Assembly (NCBI GenBank): GCA_902809985.1
Contig: CADDXC010000001.1
Location: 2,170,001 to 2,234,000, forward strand
Direction: 5' to 3'
From: Clostridiaceae bacterium BL-3
GTDB taxonomy: Bacteria; Bacillota; Clostridia; Clostridiales; Clostridiaceae
Length of the DNA: 64,000 nt
The translations under genes and the position numbers were made by a program. The notes beneath the pieces are model-generated. The model made no database searches. It was not told the origin of the DNA and saw nothing but the letters and a program-made list of their open reading frames with translations. Below are positions 36,266 through 46,249 of this stretch, piece after piece (positions within the stretch are counted from its first letter, which is position 1; every line of letters starts with the position of its first letter).

Positions 36266-38917
36266 TTACTTGGCTTCATACCAATTACTGCCCATGTTTA
36301 TGTCCACCTCTAGGGGAACTTTTAAATCCAATACATTTTCCATTTCCATCTTCACAATATTCTTTACTCTTTCAAGCTCCTCTTTGTATACATTTAAGAT
36401 CAATTCATCGTGTACCTGAAGTATAAGTTTACTTCTTAGATGTTCCTTCTCTAGTCTTCTATACACATTGACCATAGCTATCTTTATAATATCTGCTGCA
36501 CTTCCTTGAATAGGAGTATTCATAGCAAGTCTTTCTCCCAAGGCCCTTACTATTTTATTAGAAGACTTTATCTCAGGTATAAATCTTCTCCTATTCATAA
36601 TCGTAGTAACATAAAAATTCTCTCTAGCTTCTTTCACTATATTGTCCATATATAATTTAACATTAGGATATCTTTCAAAATAAGTATCTATATAGAGTTT
36701 AGCTTCTTTTCTGGATATATTTAAACTTTTACTCAGGCTAAAATCACCTATACCGTATACTATACCAAAGTTTACTGCTTTTGCATTGCTTCTTTGAACA
36801 GGTGTAACTTCATCTATTGGTACTTTAAATACTTCTGAAGCAGTTTTAGTATGAATATCACTGTGATTTATAAATGCACTTATCAAATTTTTATCATCTG
36901 CAATATGGGCAAGTACTCTAAGTTCTATCTGAGAATAATCAGCTGAAAGTATAACACAGTCCTCATTATCGGGCACAAATATTTTTCTTATTTCTCTGCC
37001 CATTTCATACTTTATAGGTATATTTTGAAGATTGGGTTCTGTACTTGAAAGTCTTCCAGTAGTAGTCACTGTTTGATTGAAACTGGAATGAATTTTGTCA
37101 TCCTCCTCTATAACAGTTTTAAGACCCTCAATATAGGTAGAATACAATTTAGTCAGTTGTCTGTAATACATTATATTTTCAATTATAGGATGTTTCCCTT
37201 TCAGTTTTTCCAGCACTTCCGCATTAGTGGAATATCCTGTTTTAGTTTTTTTAATTACAGGTAGATCCAGTTTCTCAAAAAGTATTTTGCCAAGTTGTTT
37301 GGGAGAATTTATATTAAACTCTTCTTCAGCAAGAGAATATATTTGATTTTGCACTTTATCTATTTTCAGTTTAAATTTATCTTCCTGCTGTAAAAGTCTA
37401 TTCCTGTCAACTTTAAATCCCTCATATTCCATAGATGCAAGTACAGGTATAAGAGGCTGTTCCACTTCATAAAGAAGTTTTTCCATATTTCCCTCCTCTA
37501 CTTTCTGTCTTAATACAGAATAAACTTTTTCAAGCGCAGCCGTTTCTTTTACAAAAATATCTTTATCTTCCTCTGAAATATCCACTGCTGTATACTCTTT
37601 AATAATATCCAAAAGTTCATAATTGGACTTGGATGAATCTATAAGATATGCTGCTATCTTTATATCAAATTTTATTTTTGAAAGTTTTATACCCATCCTA
37701 TGCAATATGCTGCAGGGAGATTTTACATCATAACTGATCTTATACAAGTTGGGGTTCTCAAATAGAACCTTCATTAATTCAACAGTGTCATCCTCGTTCT
37801 CATCATATAATTTGCTCACATCTATCTCAAAATTTTCTTCCCCTGAATTTATAAATATTTTATCTATGAAATTTTTAGAATATGTTTTGCCGTTGACTAC
37901 ATTAAAATTTATATACAATAAATTGTCTTTTATTTTTGAACCTGACAGATAATGCACAAAATTTTTTAACTTATTTAAATCATCTACATGATTGACTTTT
38001 ACTCTATAATCCTGTGTCTTACATATTTCATCCTTCTCTCTCTGCTTTGAACCCGGTATTTTGTTTATGAGAGATTTAAATTCAAGTCTTTCAAATAATT
38101 TTTTTAATCCTTCGGCATCATATTGTTTCTTCGATTCAATGGAACTTAAATCCATTTCTATGGGAACATCTGTGACAATAGTAGCAAGTTTTTTGCTAAA
38201 AGCAGCCTGTTCCATATATTTTTTTAAATTTTCCCTCAGTTTTTTACCACTGATATTATCTATATTCTCAAATACATTTTCTATGCTTTTATATTCTCTT
38301 ATTAATTTAAAAGCAGTCTTCTCACCTACGCCAGGAACACCAGGTATGTTATCCGAGCTATCTCCCATAAGCCCTTTAACATCTATGAATTGCGTAGGAG
38401 TTACACCGTACTCTTCTACCATTCTGCTCCTATCATATATTTCCTTTTGTGTAATTCCCTTTTTAGTTATGATTATTTTAACCTTATCTGTAGCCAATTG
38501 AAGGGCATCTCTATCCCCTGTAATTATATATACCTCTATGCCTTTATCTTCAGCAAAAACAGATAGTGTTCCCATCAAATCATCTGCTTCAAACCCATCT
38601 ATTTCAAAAATATTTATGGACATCATATTTAATATTTCCTGTATTATAGGAAATTGCTGTGATAATTCAGGAGGCATTTTTTTTCTTCCAGCTTTGTATT
38701 CAGTATACTTATCATGTCTAAAAGTAGGTGCACTCTTATCAAAAGTGCAGACTATATAATTGGGTTCGATCTCCTTTTTCATTTTTAACAACATATTTAA
38801 AAAACCATAAACTGCATTGGTATGTACTCCCTCCGAATTAGTTAGATCCGGCAGCGCATAAAATGCTCTGTTCATCAAGCTGTGACCATCTAATATCAAC
38901 AGTTTTTCATTATCCAT
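36266..38917 (-). CDS. polA: DNA polymerase I
   Basis: Repair and Okazaki-fragment polymerase, 883 residues. Domains in order: 5'-3' exonuclease/flap nuclease (1-290, with GDRDALQLAT and GVPGVGEKTA), a vestigial 3'-5' exonuclease region (about 310-480) and the polymerase (about 490-883, with DYSQIELRVLAHIADD, NFGIVYGIGDFSL and QVHDEL). The middle region lacks the DxE proofreading motif, as in many Gram-positive PolI. The start is the ATG at 38917, seven bases after GGAGG; the preceding TTG is less likely. Confidence 0.97.
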   Translation of the reverse strand: MDNEKLLILDGHSLMNRAFYALPDLTNSEGVHTNAVYGFLNMLLKMKKEIEPNYIVCTFDKSAPTFRHDKYTEYKAGRKKMPPELSQQFPIIQEILNMMSINIFEIDGFEADDLMGTLSVFAEDKGIEVYIITGDRDALQLATDKVKIIITKKGITQKEIYDRSRMVEEYGVTPTQFIDVKGLMGDSSDNIPGVPGVGEKTAFKLIREYKSIENVFENIDNISGKKLRENLKKYMEQAAFSKKLATIVTDVPIEMDLSSIESKKQYDAEGLKKLFERLEFKSLINKIPGSKQREKDEICKTQDYRVKVNHVDDLNKLKNFVHYLSGSKIKDNLLYINFNVVNGKTYSKNFIDKIFINSGEENFEIDVSKLYDENEDDTVELMKVLFENPNLYKISYDVKSPCSILHRMGIKLSKIKFDIKIAAYLIDSSKSNYELLDIIKEYTAVDISEEDKDIFVKETAALEKVYSVLRQKVEEGNMEKLLYEVEQPLIPVLASMEYEGFKVDRNRLLQQEDKFKLKIDKVQNQIYSLAEEEFNINSPKQLGKILFEKLDLPVIKKTKTGYSTNAEVLEKLKGKHPIIENIMYYRQLTKLYSTYIEGLKTVIEEDDKIHSSFNQTVTTTGRLSSTEPNLQNIPIKYEMGREIRKIFVPDNEDCVILSADYSQIELRVLAHIADDKNLISAFINHSDIHTKTASEVFKVPIDEVTPVQRSNAKAVNFGIVYGIGDFSLSKSLNISRKEAKLYIDTYFERYPNVKLYMDNIVKEARENFYVTTIMNRRRFIPEIKSSNKIVRALGERLAMNTPIQGSAADIIKIAMVNVYRRLEKEHLRSKLILQVHDELILNVYKEELERVKNIVKMEMENVLDLKVPLEVDINMGSNWYEAK

Positions 38918-39026
38918 CAAATTACCTCCAAAATCATTTCCTCAATTATTTACTATCAATTTTGAGTTGTCAACTATTATATAATATCACCCTTATTATA
39001 AATTAGAAACAAGATAATGTAAATTT

Positions 39027-39060
39027 AAAATAATCCTAACTTAAAAGCTAGGATTATTTT
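39027..39060 (-). terminator. Terminator overlapping the end of the MEDS gene
   Basis: A 12-bp perfect stem (39027-39038 with 39049-39060) that contains the stop codon of the gene and ends in ATTTT on the minus strand. Confidence 0.6.
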
Positions 39061-39608
39061 AAATTTAACAGTTCATCCCATTTTTTTAGTTTACCACCAT
39101 ATAGTCTAAAAAAATGATTTTTATAGGATTCCCTTATGATATTATCATTTATAAAGTTTTTATTATTTAAATAATCTTCAAAATCATAAACACACATAAA
39201 AGATGCCCTAGTACCTAAAATTATATTTGATATATTTTTATCAAAATATAAGAAATCTTCAGCAGAGGTTCTTGAAATCACATAGCCAATTTGCATAATG
39301 AACCTTGCCCCTGTATAACCTTTCTCAATATTTTGCCCTATACATTTTGAAAGCTTTACTTTTACTTTTCTCAATCCCATTTTCTTATAATAGTCCATCA
39401 TATTAATTACATCAAAATATTCTATATATTTATTGTATTCACCTAGGTACTCTAATAATTTAAAATATATTCTATCTTCGGTACAAATATAGATTTTTTC
39501 CCCTTTGTCAGCGCCATCTTTAATATATCGATGCATATTTACGATCAAATGTCCTAATCCACAATAGTAAAATGAAGAATGATATCCAAAAATATTACTG
39601 TTAACCAT
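39054..39608 (-). CDS. MEDS (DcmR-like sensory) domain protein
   Basis: A 184-residue protein consisting mainly of a MEDS-like domain: the FYYCGLGHLIVNMHRYIKDG segment with a conserved histidine, then GEKIYICTED. Such domains are related to KaiC/RecA folds and usually sit in redox or C1-related sensors. Here no output domain is attached, so it may signal through a partner. The start is the ATG at 39608, after GAAGAGGAT; the frame is open six codons further from a TTG. It stands alone. Confidence 0.68.
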   Translation of the reverse strand: MVNSNIFGYHSSFYYCGLGHLIVNMHRYIKDGADKGEKIYICTEDRIYFKLLEYLGEYNKYIEYFDVINMMDYYKKMGLRKVKVKLSKCIGQNIEKGYTGARFIMQIGYVISRTSAEDFLYFDKNISNIILGTRASFMCVYDFEDYLNNKNFINDNIIRESYKNHFFRLYGGKLKKWDELLNLK

Positions 39609-39939
39609 AATTATTATCCTCTTCAAATAGATTTATTATTTATATATTCTACATAATATGTAAATACTCCTTTTAATATTTACTGAAATTTTGCCAAAAC
39701 ATTTCACTATTTATCTACATTTTATTCTGTAATATTTCATAAAATGATATATTTTTGTTCCAATATAATTAATTTTTGTTTATTATATCATAAATCATCT
39801 AATTAAGTCGTATTTTTGTCTTATATAATACAAATTTCTGTTTATCATTCAATGTAAAAATCAAATTTCATCACTAGCCTTAAGTCAGTATTTTTTGATA
39901 TAATTGTATTTAGTTAAATCTATAAGGGAGGTCTTCACA
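39609..39939. other. Intergenic between divergent genes, no gene seen
   Basis: About 330 AT-rich bases that should hold the promoters of the MEDS gene (minus) and the ornithine cyclodeaminase gene (plus). No RNA motif was recognised. Confidence 0.5.
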
Positions 39940-41037
39940 ATGAATTTTGAATTACCCGAGTACCATTCACCTAATTTTACAGACGAAATATTTCTTTCCG
40001 CCCCTAACGCAGTCACAGAAAAAGTTAAAATAAAAGGGATAGCTCCTGACAACTATCATGCAACTTCTATCTATCCTGAATATTTTAAAATAAATGGTAA
40101 ATGGATATTGGCACCCGAAAGTCGAATGGACTGCGTAGTAGTTGTAGATAAGCATGACAAACTGAAAGTAAAAGAATTCCGGAATTTAGAAGTAGGAGAA
40201 GAAGTAATACTTGGAAGAAGTGAAAATACCAGCGAGGGAATTTTTATTCATATAAATGGATTTGAAAATAATTTCAAATCAGAAAATCAAACATTTTTAT
40301 TTAGATCTGGAAGAAGCAGAGAAAGCTCCTGCTCCAAAGATTATGATAATTTATATGAACTGTTGAGATATGAAAAAGAACATGGATATATACTATGGGT
40401 GTTGGGTCCTGCTGTAGTATTTGATGCTGATTCTAAAAAGGCAATGTCATCTCTTATAGATTATGGGTATGCAAATTGTATTTTTGCCGGAAATGCGCTT
40501 GCTACCCATGATCTTGAAGGATCCCTTTTAAAAACAGCTCTAGGCCAGAACATATATACTCAACGTTCTGTAATAAATGGTCACTACAACCATATAGATG
40601 TAATAAATAAAGTACGAAAGTGCGGATCTTTTAACAATTTTATTAAAGAGGAACATATAGAAAATGGAGTCATTTACTCCTGTGTCAAAAATAAAATTCC
40701 TCTAATACTTGCAGGTTCTATAAGGGATGATGGTCCTCTGCCTTCTGTAATTCCAAATGTATATGAATCCCAGAACACCATGAGGCATTATTGCAAAAAA
40801 GCTACTACAGTCATATGCCTGGCAACTCAACTTCATACTATAGCAACTGGAAATATGACCCCAGTATACAAAATACAAGATGGAAAGATAAGACCAGTTT
40901 ATATATACACCGTGGATATATCAGAATTTGTAGTAAATAAATTAAGAGACAGGGGAAGTTTAGAAGTGACTTCTATAGTAACAAATGTTCAGGATTTTAT
41001 AGTAAATGTGGCCAATAATCTGACCAATAAAAAATAA
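39940..41037 (+). CDS. Ornithine cyclodeaminase, archaeal/LOR-SDH type (TIGR00300 family)
   Basis: A 365-residue protein of the LOR/SDH-related family. Methanococcal members convert ornithine to proline and ammonia with NAD. Seen: an N-terminal beta-rich half (HATSIYPEYFKINGKW, ESRMDCVVVVD) and a C-terminal Rossmann-like half (ILWVLGPAVVFDAD, NALATHDLEGSLL, GSIRDDGPLPSVIPN). It is unrelated to the usual bacterial mu-crystallin-type ornithine cyclodeaminase. The start is the ATG at 39940, after AAGGGAGG; a longer frame begins at 39904 without a site. It is a single gene with a strong terminator, and the function comes from family knowledge. Confidence 0.83.
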   Translation: MNFELPEYHSPNFTDEIFLSAPNAVTEKVKIKGIAPDNYHATSIYPEYFKINGKWILAPESRMDCVVVVDKHDKLKVKEFRNLEVGEEVILGRSENTSEGIFIHINGFENNFKSENQTFLFRSGRSRESSCSKDYDNLYELLRYEKEHGYILWVLGPAVVFDADSKKAMSSLIDYGYANCIFAGNALATHDLEGSLLKTALGQNIYTQRSVINGHYNHIDVINKVRKCGSFNNFIKEEHIENGVIYSCVKNKIPLILAGSIRDDGPLPSVIPNVYESQNTMRHYCKKATTVICLATQLHTIATGNMTPVYKIQDGKIRPVYIYTVDISEFVVNKLRDRGSLEVTSIVTNVQDFIVNVANNLTNKK

Positions 41038-41058
41038 AATTACTTTTGAAACAAATAT

Positions 41059-41097
41059 TAAATCACTGCTGAAATATTATATTTCAACAGTGATTTT
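41059..41097. terminator. Bidirectional terminator
   Basis: AAATCACTG...TGAAATA and TATTTCA.CAGTGATTT arms pair with one mismatch, between convergent genes. Confidence 0.78.
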
Positions 41098-41105
41098 AGC
41101 TATAA

Positions 41106-41756
41106 TTATGAATTGGGAAATAAATATAAAAGTATACAGAAAAAGTGGCACGCACTTCCTCCAATAACAAAAATATGCCATATTGCATGATTATAAGGTA
41201 CTTTATTCATCATATAGAGAAAGGCTCCCGCAGTATATATGATTCCTCCTGCAACCAAAAGTGCTATTCCCATAGGAGATAGCAGTATCAGAAGTTTCTT
41301 CATTGCAAAAATTATTATCCATCCCATAAAGATATACAATAAGGTAGAGGCAATCTCATATTTTCCCACCCAGAATATCTTCATTATTATTCCCAAAATT
41401 GCCAGTGCCCATATTATGCCAAAAATTACCCACCCTACAGAACTTCTCAAAATAGTCAAAGTAAATGGTGTATAAGTTCCTGCAATGAGCAAATAAATAG
41501 ATGCATGATCAAATATTCTAAGAACTCTCTTAGCTCTAACATTGGTTATACTATGATATAGAGTAGAGCCCAAATATAAAATAAACATAGAAATTCCATA
41601 TATAGTATAACTTATTACATACCATTTATCACCTTTTTCCACAGAAAAAACAATTAAAAGAACAAGAGCTGCTATTGAAAGTAGGGTACCTATTCCATGT
41701 GTCACCGCATTGGCTATTTCCTCTCCCTTGCTGTAAAATTTCAATTGATCATCCAT
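41106..41756 (-). CDS. Hemolysin III family membrane protein (PAQR/TrhA-like)
   Basis: A 216-residue seven-helix membrane protein. The family marks are EEIANAVTHGIGTLLS at the N-terminus, STLYHS, the DHASIYLLIAGTYTPF segment and the C-terminal HAIWHIFVIGGSACHF. These histidines bind zinc in PAQR relatives. The family is associated with membrane fluidity or lipid homeostasis in bacteria (TrhA); actual hemolysis is doubtful. It is a single gene. Confidence 0.93.
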   Translation of the reverse strand: MDDQLKFYSKGEEIANAVTHGIGTLLSIAALVLLIVFSVEKGDKWYVISYTIYGISMFILYLGSTLYHSITNVRAKRVLRIFDHASIYLLIAGTYTPFTLTILRSSVGWVIFGIIWALAILGIIMKIFWVGKYEIASTLLYIFMGWIIIFAMKKLLILLSPMGIALLVAGGIIYTAGAFLYMMNKVPYNHAIWHIFVIGGSACHFFCILLYLFPNS

Positions 41757-41838
41757 AAGGCACTACTCCTTTATAAATTAAATATCAGTATTGTAATACA
41801 TAGTTTTAAAAACTATATATTACAAATATTATATTAAC

Positions 41839-41869
41839 ATAATAAATATTGATGTTCAATATTTATTAT
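41839..41869. repeat. Perfect inverted repeat between divergent genes
   Basis: Thirteen-base arms (41839-41851 with 41857-41869) and a 5-base loop, in the divergent promoter region of the hemolysin-III and DUF6483 genes. Could be an operator. Confidence 0.45.
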
Positions 41870-41956
41870 GGCTTTTTATAGTAAATAAAATAATTTTTTA
41901 GTATAATAATATATGATATTATTAGTGCTTTTTATAAAGCCCTGGAGGTATGTATA

Positions 41957-42634
41957 ATGCTAAAAAGAACTATAACTGCAGAATTAATTAAAAAATTCAA
42001 TGAACTATTGATTAAAATATTGGAGTATAAAAAAAATAAAAATTATGATGAAGCTTTAGATTCAATCGATACCGCTTTTAAAGACATGTTTAGGCTGAGT
42101 TTAAAATTTTTTAACTCTTTTTCTGTAGAAAATTTAATGGAAATAGTAAAAATTAATGGAACTGTAAACACAGATAAATGCATAATAGTAGCTAAACTGT
42201 TAGAAGAAGAGGGTAATATTTTAGAAACTCAAAATAAACTGGATTATTCATTTTACATACATCAAAAATCCCTGCATTTATTTTTAAATGCCTATTTAGG
42301 CAAAACAGATGACTGCAAATTAGAAATTTATTTTTCAGACATAGATTCCATTATAAATAAAATATCTCAGTACAAATTAACCCACGAACTCCAAAATCAA
42401 ATTATAAACTACTATACAAGCTGCCACAAATATGATAAAGCTGAAGATATGGTATATGAGATTTTACAAGAAAATAATTATAGCACTGAATTCTTAAAAT
42501 ACTCCATAGAATTTTACAAAAATCTATTATTAAAAGATGACAGTGAATTATCTGCTGGCAACCTTCCTCGCCAGGAAATATTAGATTCTCTATCTTCTCT
42601 AACATCCCGTTTACAAAGCTCAGGCAATATATAG
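41957..42634 (+). CDS. DUF6483 family protein (TPR-like helical)
   Basis: A 225-residue, mostly helical cytosolic protein without signal or membrane segments. The pattern LLIKILEYKKNKNYDEALDS followed by EGNILETQNKLDYSFYIHQK resembles the DUF6483 family, which has TPR-like helix pairs. TGGAGG precedes the ATG. The role is unknown. It converges with the 6S RNA gene. Confidence 0.72.
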   Translation: MLKRTITAELIKKFNELLIKILEYKKNKNYDEALDSIDTAFKDMFRLSLKFFNSFSVENLMEIVKINGTVNTDKCIIVAKLLEEEGNILETQNKLDYSFYIHQKSLHLFLNAYLGKTDDCKLEIYFSDIDSIINKISQYKLTHELQNQIINYYTSCHKYDKAEDMVYEILQENNYSTEFLKYSIEFYKNLLLKDDSELSAGNLPRQEILDSLSSLTSRLQSSGNI

Positions 42635-42655
42635 TAACATGAAAAATAGTCTAAA

Positions 42656-42840
42656 TAATAAAATCCCACCATGCCGTATCGTGAGTTACTTTGAACCCGC
42701 TCCCAGCAGGTGGGCATCTCCTTCTTGCTTCTTGTGCCCGAAATAAATCAGGTTTCATTCCACAAGAAGAGTTAAATTCCCTTCTATAAAATGTTCGGTC
42801 AACATCAACTCATTCTACGTACACAGCAGGAATTCTTCAA
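42656..42840 (-). ncRNA. ssrS: 6S RNA
   Basis: A stretch of about 185 bases downstream of aspS on the same strand that is richer in GC than its surroundings and folds as one long hairpin. AATTCC at the 5' end pairs with GGGATT at the 3' end, then CTGTG with CATGG and CGTA with TACG, around an open centre. 6S RNA traps sigma-A RNA polymerase in stationary phase. The location next to aspS matches bsrA in Bacillus subtilis. Ends are approximate and the identification needs a covariance-model search. Confidence 0.7.
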
Positions 42841-42928
42841 TTTTAAGTGTAAATAAAAATTTATTTTCTTTAAACTCTCAACATTATTATACTACATTTT
42901 TCAAATTTTATCTTTATCAAATATATAT

Positions 42929-44719
42929 TTAATTGTCCCTATTTAAATCTTTTATGCCAATTCCAAGCTCCTCCAGTTGGACTTCATCTACTACGTTAGG
43001 AGCCTCTGTCAGTGGACAAAATGCATTTTGATTCTTAGGAAATGCTATGACATCTTTTATATTGTCAGTATTTGCCAAAAACATCACCATCCTGTCAAAT
43101 CCATAGGCCAGGCCACCATGGGGTGGTGGCCCAAATTTAAAGGCCTCCAGAAGATATCCAAACTTTTCCCAGGCACTTTTTTGTGTAATTCCAATTACCT
43201 GAAACATCTTTTCCTGCAGCTTGGTGTCATGTATTCTTATACTTCCTCCGCCCAATTCCTCTCCATTCAATACTATATCGTAGGCCTTGGCCCTTACTCT
43301 GCCTGGATCACTTTCCAGATATTGTATATCCTCATCCATAGGCATAGTGAATGGATGGTGTTCTGCCTGATATCTCTTTTCCTCCTCATTATAGGACAAA
43401 AGAGGAAATTCCGTTATCCAGACAAACCTAAATTCATCGTTATTTTTTAAAATGCCAGTTTCCTTTGCCATATGAACTCTAAGCGCACCTAAACTTTCAA
43501 GTACAACTTTATTTTTGTCAGCAGCTATGAGTATAAGATCCCCCGGCACTGCCTCCATCCTATTTAATATTTTTTTCGTGTCTGTTTCTGTTAAAAATTT
43601 TGATGCAGATGACTTAACTTCATCTTCTCTGTACTCTATCCAAACAAGTCCCTTAGCCCCATAATCCTTTACAAACTCCACCAGCTTATCAATCTGCTTT
43701 CTACTCATAGAGGAGGAGTTCTGGACTCTTATGGCTCTCACCGAGCCGCCATTTTCAATGGCATTTTGAAATACCTTAAAGTCAGTATTTTTCACCACAT
43801 CAGTTATGTCATTTATCTCCATACCGAACCTCAAATCCGGTTTATCGGTTCCGTATTTTTCCATAGCAACCTTATATGGCATTCTCTCTATAGGAAGCTT
43901 TATATCCAGATTTAGAATCTCTTTAAACACTCTCTGAAGCAATCTTTCATTTACGTCCATCACATCTTTCTGCTCTACAAAGGAAAGTTCCATATCAACC
44001 TGGGTAAATTCAGGCTGTCTATTTGCCCTTAAATCTTCATCTCTAAAGCATTTAACTATCTGAAAGTATTTGTCAAACCCCGAAACCATTAAAAGCTGTT
44101 TATAAAGTTGTGGTGACTGGGGAAGAGCATAGAATTTGCCCTTATAATTTCTGCTGGGCACAAGGTAGTCTCTGGCCCCTTCTGGTGTACTTTTTCCAAG
44201 CATTGGAGTCTCTATTTCAACAAATCCCTCTTCATCCAGAAAATCCCTTATAACTTTAGCTATTCTGTGTCTCAATCTGAGTATTCTCTGCATATCAGGC
44301 CTTCTTAAGTCAAGATATCTGTATTTAAGCCTTATATTTTCATCTGTATCCAAATTTTCCTTTATATATATAGGAGGTGTCTTAGATTCTGAAAATATTT
44401 TTATACATTCTCCTTTTAATTCCACCATACCAGTGGGAATTCCCCTATTGGGCGCTTCCCTTTTTACAATAACTCCAGTAGCAGCTATGCAGTATTCGGA
44501 TTTTACATTATCTGATTTCTGAAATGCTTCTTCATTTATCCCTTCTCCAAATACAATCTGGAGTATTCCAGTTCTATCTCTGAGATCCACAAATATCAGG
44601 CTGCCTAAATTTCTTTTCCTTTGAACCCAGCCCATTACTGTAACTTTTTCACCTATATTATTTTCTCTAAGTTCACCACACATATGAGTTCTTTTAAGCC
44701 CATTCAATGATTCTCCCAT
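42929..44719 (-). CDS. aspS: Aspartyl-tRNA synthetase
   Basis: Class II synthetase charging tRNA-Asp (and possibly tRNA-Asn), 596 residues. It has the OB-fold anticodon domain (KRTHMCGELRE, then GSLIFVDLRDRTGILQIVF), motif 2 around FRDEDLRANRQPEFTQVDME, the bacterial GAD insert (about 290-420) and motif 3 GLAYGFDRMVMFL. The start is the ATG at 44719; the ribosome site AAGGAG is 16 bases upstream, rather far. It follows hisS by about 200 bases. Confidence 0.97.
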   Translation of the reverse strand: MGESLNGLKRTHMCGELRENNIGEKVTVMGWVQRKRNLGSLIFVDLRDRTGILQIVFGEGINEEAFQKSDNVKSEYCIAATGVIVKREAPNRGIPTGMVELKGECIKIFSESKTPPIYIKENLDTDENIRLKYRYLDLRRPDMQRILRLRHRIAKVIRDFLDEEGFVEIETPMLGKSTPEGARDYLVPSRNYKGKFYALPQSPQLYKQLLMVSGFDKYFQIVKCFRDEDLRANRQPEFTQVDMELSFVEQKDVMDVNERLLQRVFKEILNLDIKLPIERMPYKVAMEKYGTDKPDLRFGMEINDITDVVKNTDFKVFQNAIENGGSVRAIRVQNSSSMSRKQIDKLVEFVKDYGAKGLVWIEYREDEVKSSASKFLTETDTKKILNRMEAVPGDLILIAADKNKVVLESLGALRVHMAKETGILKNNDEFRFVWITEFPLLSYNEEEKRYQAEHHPFTMPMDEDIQYLESDPGRVRAKAYDIVLNGEELGGGSIRIHDTKLQEKMFQVIGITQKSAWEKFGYLLEAFKFGPPPHGGLAYGFDRMVMFLANTDNIKDVIAFPKNQNAFCPLTEAPNVVDEVQLEELGIGIKDLNRDN

Positions 44720-44917
44720 TACATTCGCCGTATAATGCTCCTTATCATCACATTAAATAAGTGCATTTACCCGTTTCATTGTGCATGAAGTTAAACTTCT
44801 CTGGTCCCGCACTCCAAGGTATGTTCTCACATTATAAATCTCTCAATAATGTTACTTTAACGGTTTTTCAACTCCTATTCTTCTCATTATTTGACCATTT
44901 AAATTTTTTATAAGATT

Positions 44918-46168
44918 TTATAATTTAACTAAGTTTAGGATTTCATCCATATTTTCTAAATTAATTGAAAATTGTTTTCCATCAAACATTCTCTTAAATT
45001 TAGCAACATTTGACTGTAATTCATCCTCACCTATTATAACTGTAAATCTAGCATCTATTTTATTTGCATATTTCATTTCGGCCTTTACACTTCTATTCAT
45101 ATGATCACATTCACATCTTAAATTTTTCTCTCTTAATTTATTAACCAGTTCAAGAGCCCTTATCCTTGCGTTATCTCCCATAGCACCTATATATAAATCT
45201 ATATAGGGAAGCTTTGGTATTTCTATCCCATTTTCTTCCAATGTTAGAAGTGTCCTCTCTATGCCCATCCCAAATCCTACGGCAGGCATCTGTGGTCCTC
45301 CAACCTCTTCTATTAGATAATCATATCTTCCACCGCCGCATACGGTTATATCATTATCGATTATTTCAAATACAGTCTTGCTGTAATAATCAAGTCCCCT
45401 CACTATCAACGGATTTATCTTGTACTCTATGCCCAAAGCAGTTAAATATTTCTTCAATTTCTCAAAATGATCCCTGCACTCATCACATAGGTAATCCAGT
45501 ATCAATGGAGCTTCCTTTACTATTTTCTTGCAGCTCTCCACTTTGCAATCCAGTATTCGCATGGGATTCTTATAAAATCTGCTTTTACAGGTATCACACA
45601 GCTCATCGTATTTTTCAGATAGAAAATTTTTTAAGATCTCATTATATTTTTTCCTGCATTTAGGGCATCCTATACTGTTTATGTTCAATTCCAGCCCCCT
45701 TATACCAAGTTCCTTATACACTCTCATAGCCAGACTTATGACTTCTGCATCCAGTGAAGCTTCCCCAGCACCAAAAGCCTCTATACCAAATTGATGGTGC
45801 TCTCTAAGTCTTCCCTTCTGAACACTTTCATACCTTAAAACCGGTGTAAAATAAAACAATTTAGTTGGCTGAGCTTCATTATACAAACTGCTTTCCACAA
45901 AAGCTCTTACCGCTGGTGATGTCCCCTCAGCTTTAAGAGTAAGGCTTCTTCCTGATTTGTCTTGAAATGTATACATCTCTTTTTGAACAACATCCGTAGT
46001 CTCACCTACTCCTCTTTCAAAAAGTTCTGTGTATTCAAAAACAGGTGTCCTTATTTCCCTGTATCCATAAGAAGCAGCTATATTTTTAAATATATTTTCT
46101 AGATAATGCCATTTGTAAGACTCCGCAGGCAATATATCTTTAGTACCTCTTGGTGCTTGTATAATCAT
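44918..46168 (-). CDS. hisS: Histidyl-tRNA synthetase
   Basis: Class II synthetase of 416 residues. The N-terminal [11 protein letters not shown] is followed by motif 2 with [20 protein letters not shown], the histidine-specific [16 protein letters not shown] and the C-terminal anticodon-binding domain (about 325-416). A cysteine-rich insert (CPKCRKKYN ... CDTC ... CDEC, about 168-232) suggests bound zinc, as in many clostridial HisRS. GGGGAGG lies before the ATG. Confidence 0.97.
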   Translation of the reverse strand: MIIQAPRGTKDILPAESYKWHYLENIFKNIAASYGYREIRTPVFEYTELFERGVGETTDVVQKEMYTFQDKSGRSLTLKAEGTSPAVRAFVESSLYNEAQPTKLFYFTPVLRYESVQKGRLREHHQFGIEAFGAGEASLDAEVISLAMRVYKELGIRGLELNINSIGCPKCRKKYNEILKNFLSEKYDELCDTCKSRFYKNPMRILDCKVESCKKIVKEAPLILDYLCDECRDHFEKLKKYLTALGIEYKINPLIVRGLDYYSKTVFEIIDNDITVCGGGRYDYLIEEVGGPQMPAVGFGMGIERTLLTLEENGIEIPKLPYIDLYIGAMGDNARIRALELVNKLREKNLRCECDHMNRSVKAEMKYANKIDARFTVIIGEDELQSNVAKFKRMFDGKQFSINLENMDEILNLVKL

Positions 46169-46249
46169 AATATTCTATTTCCTCCCCGATTATCTGATGA
46201 CAAAATTATAATTATACGAATTTTATCATCAATTTACTTACAAACATAT

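Noticed and set aside
44720..44917. T-box leader upstream of aspS
   Set aside because: There is a short palindrome (GAAGTTTAACTTC) and a repeated TGCAC, but no TGGNACCGCG antiterminator core.
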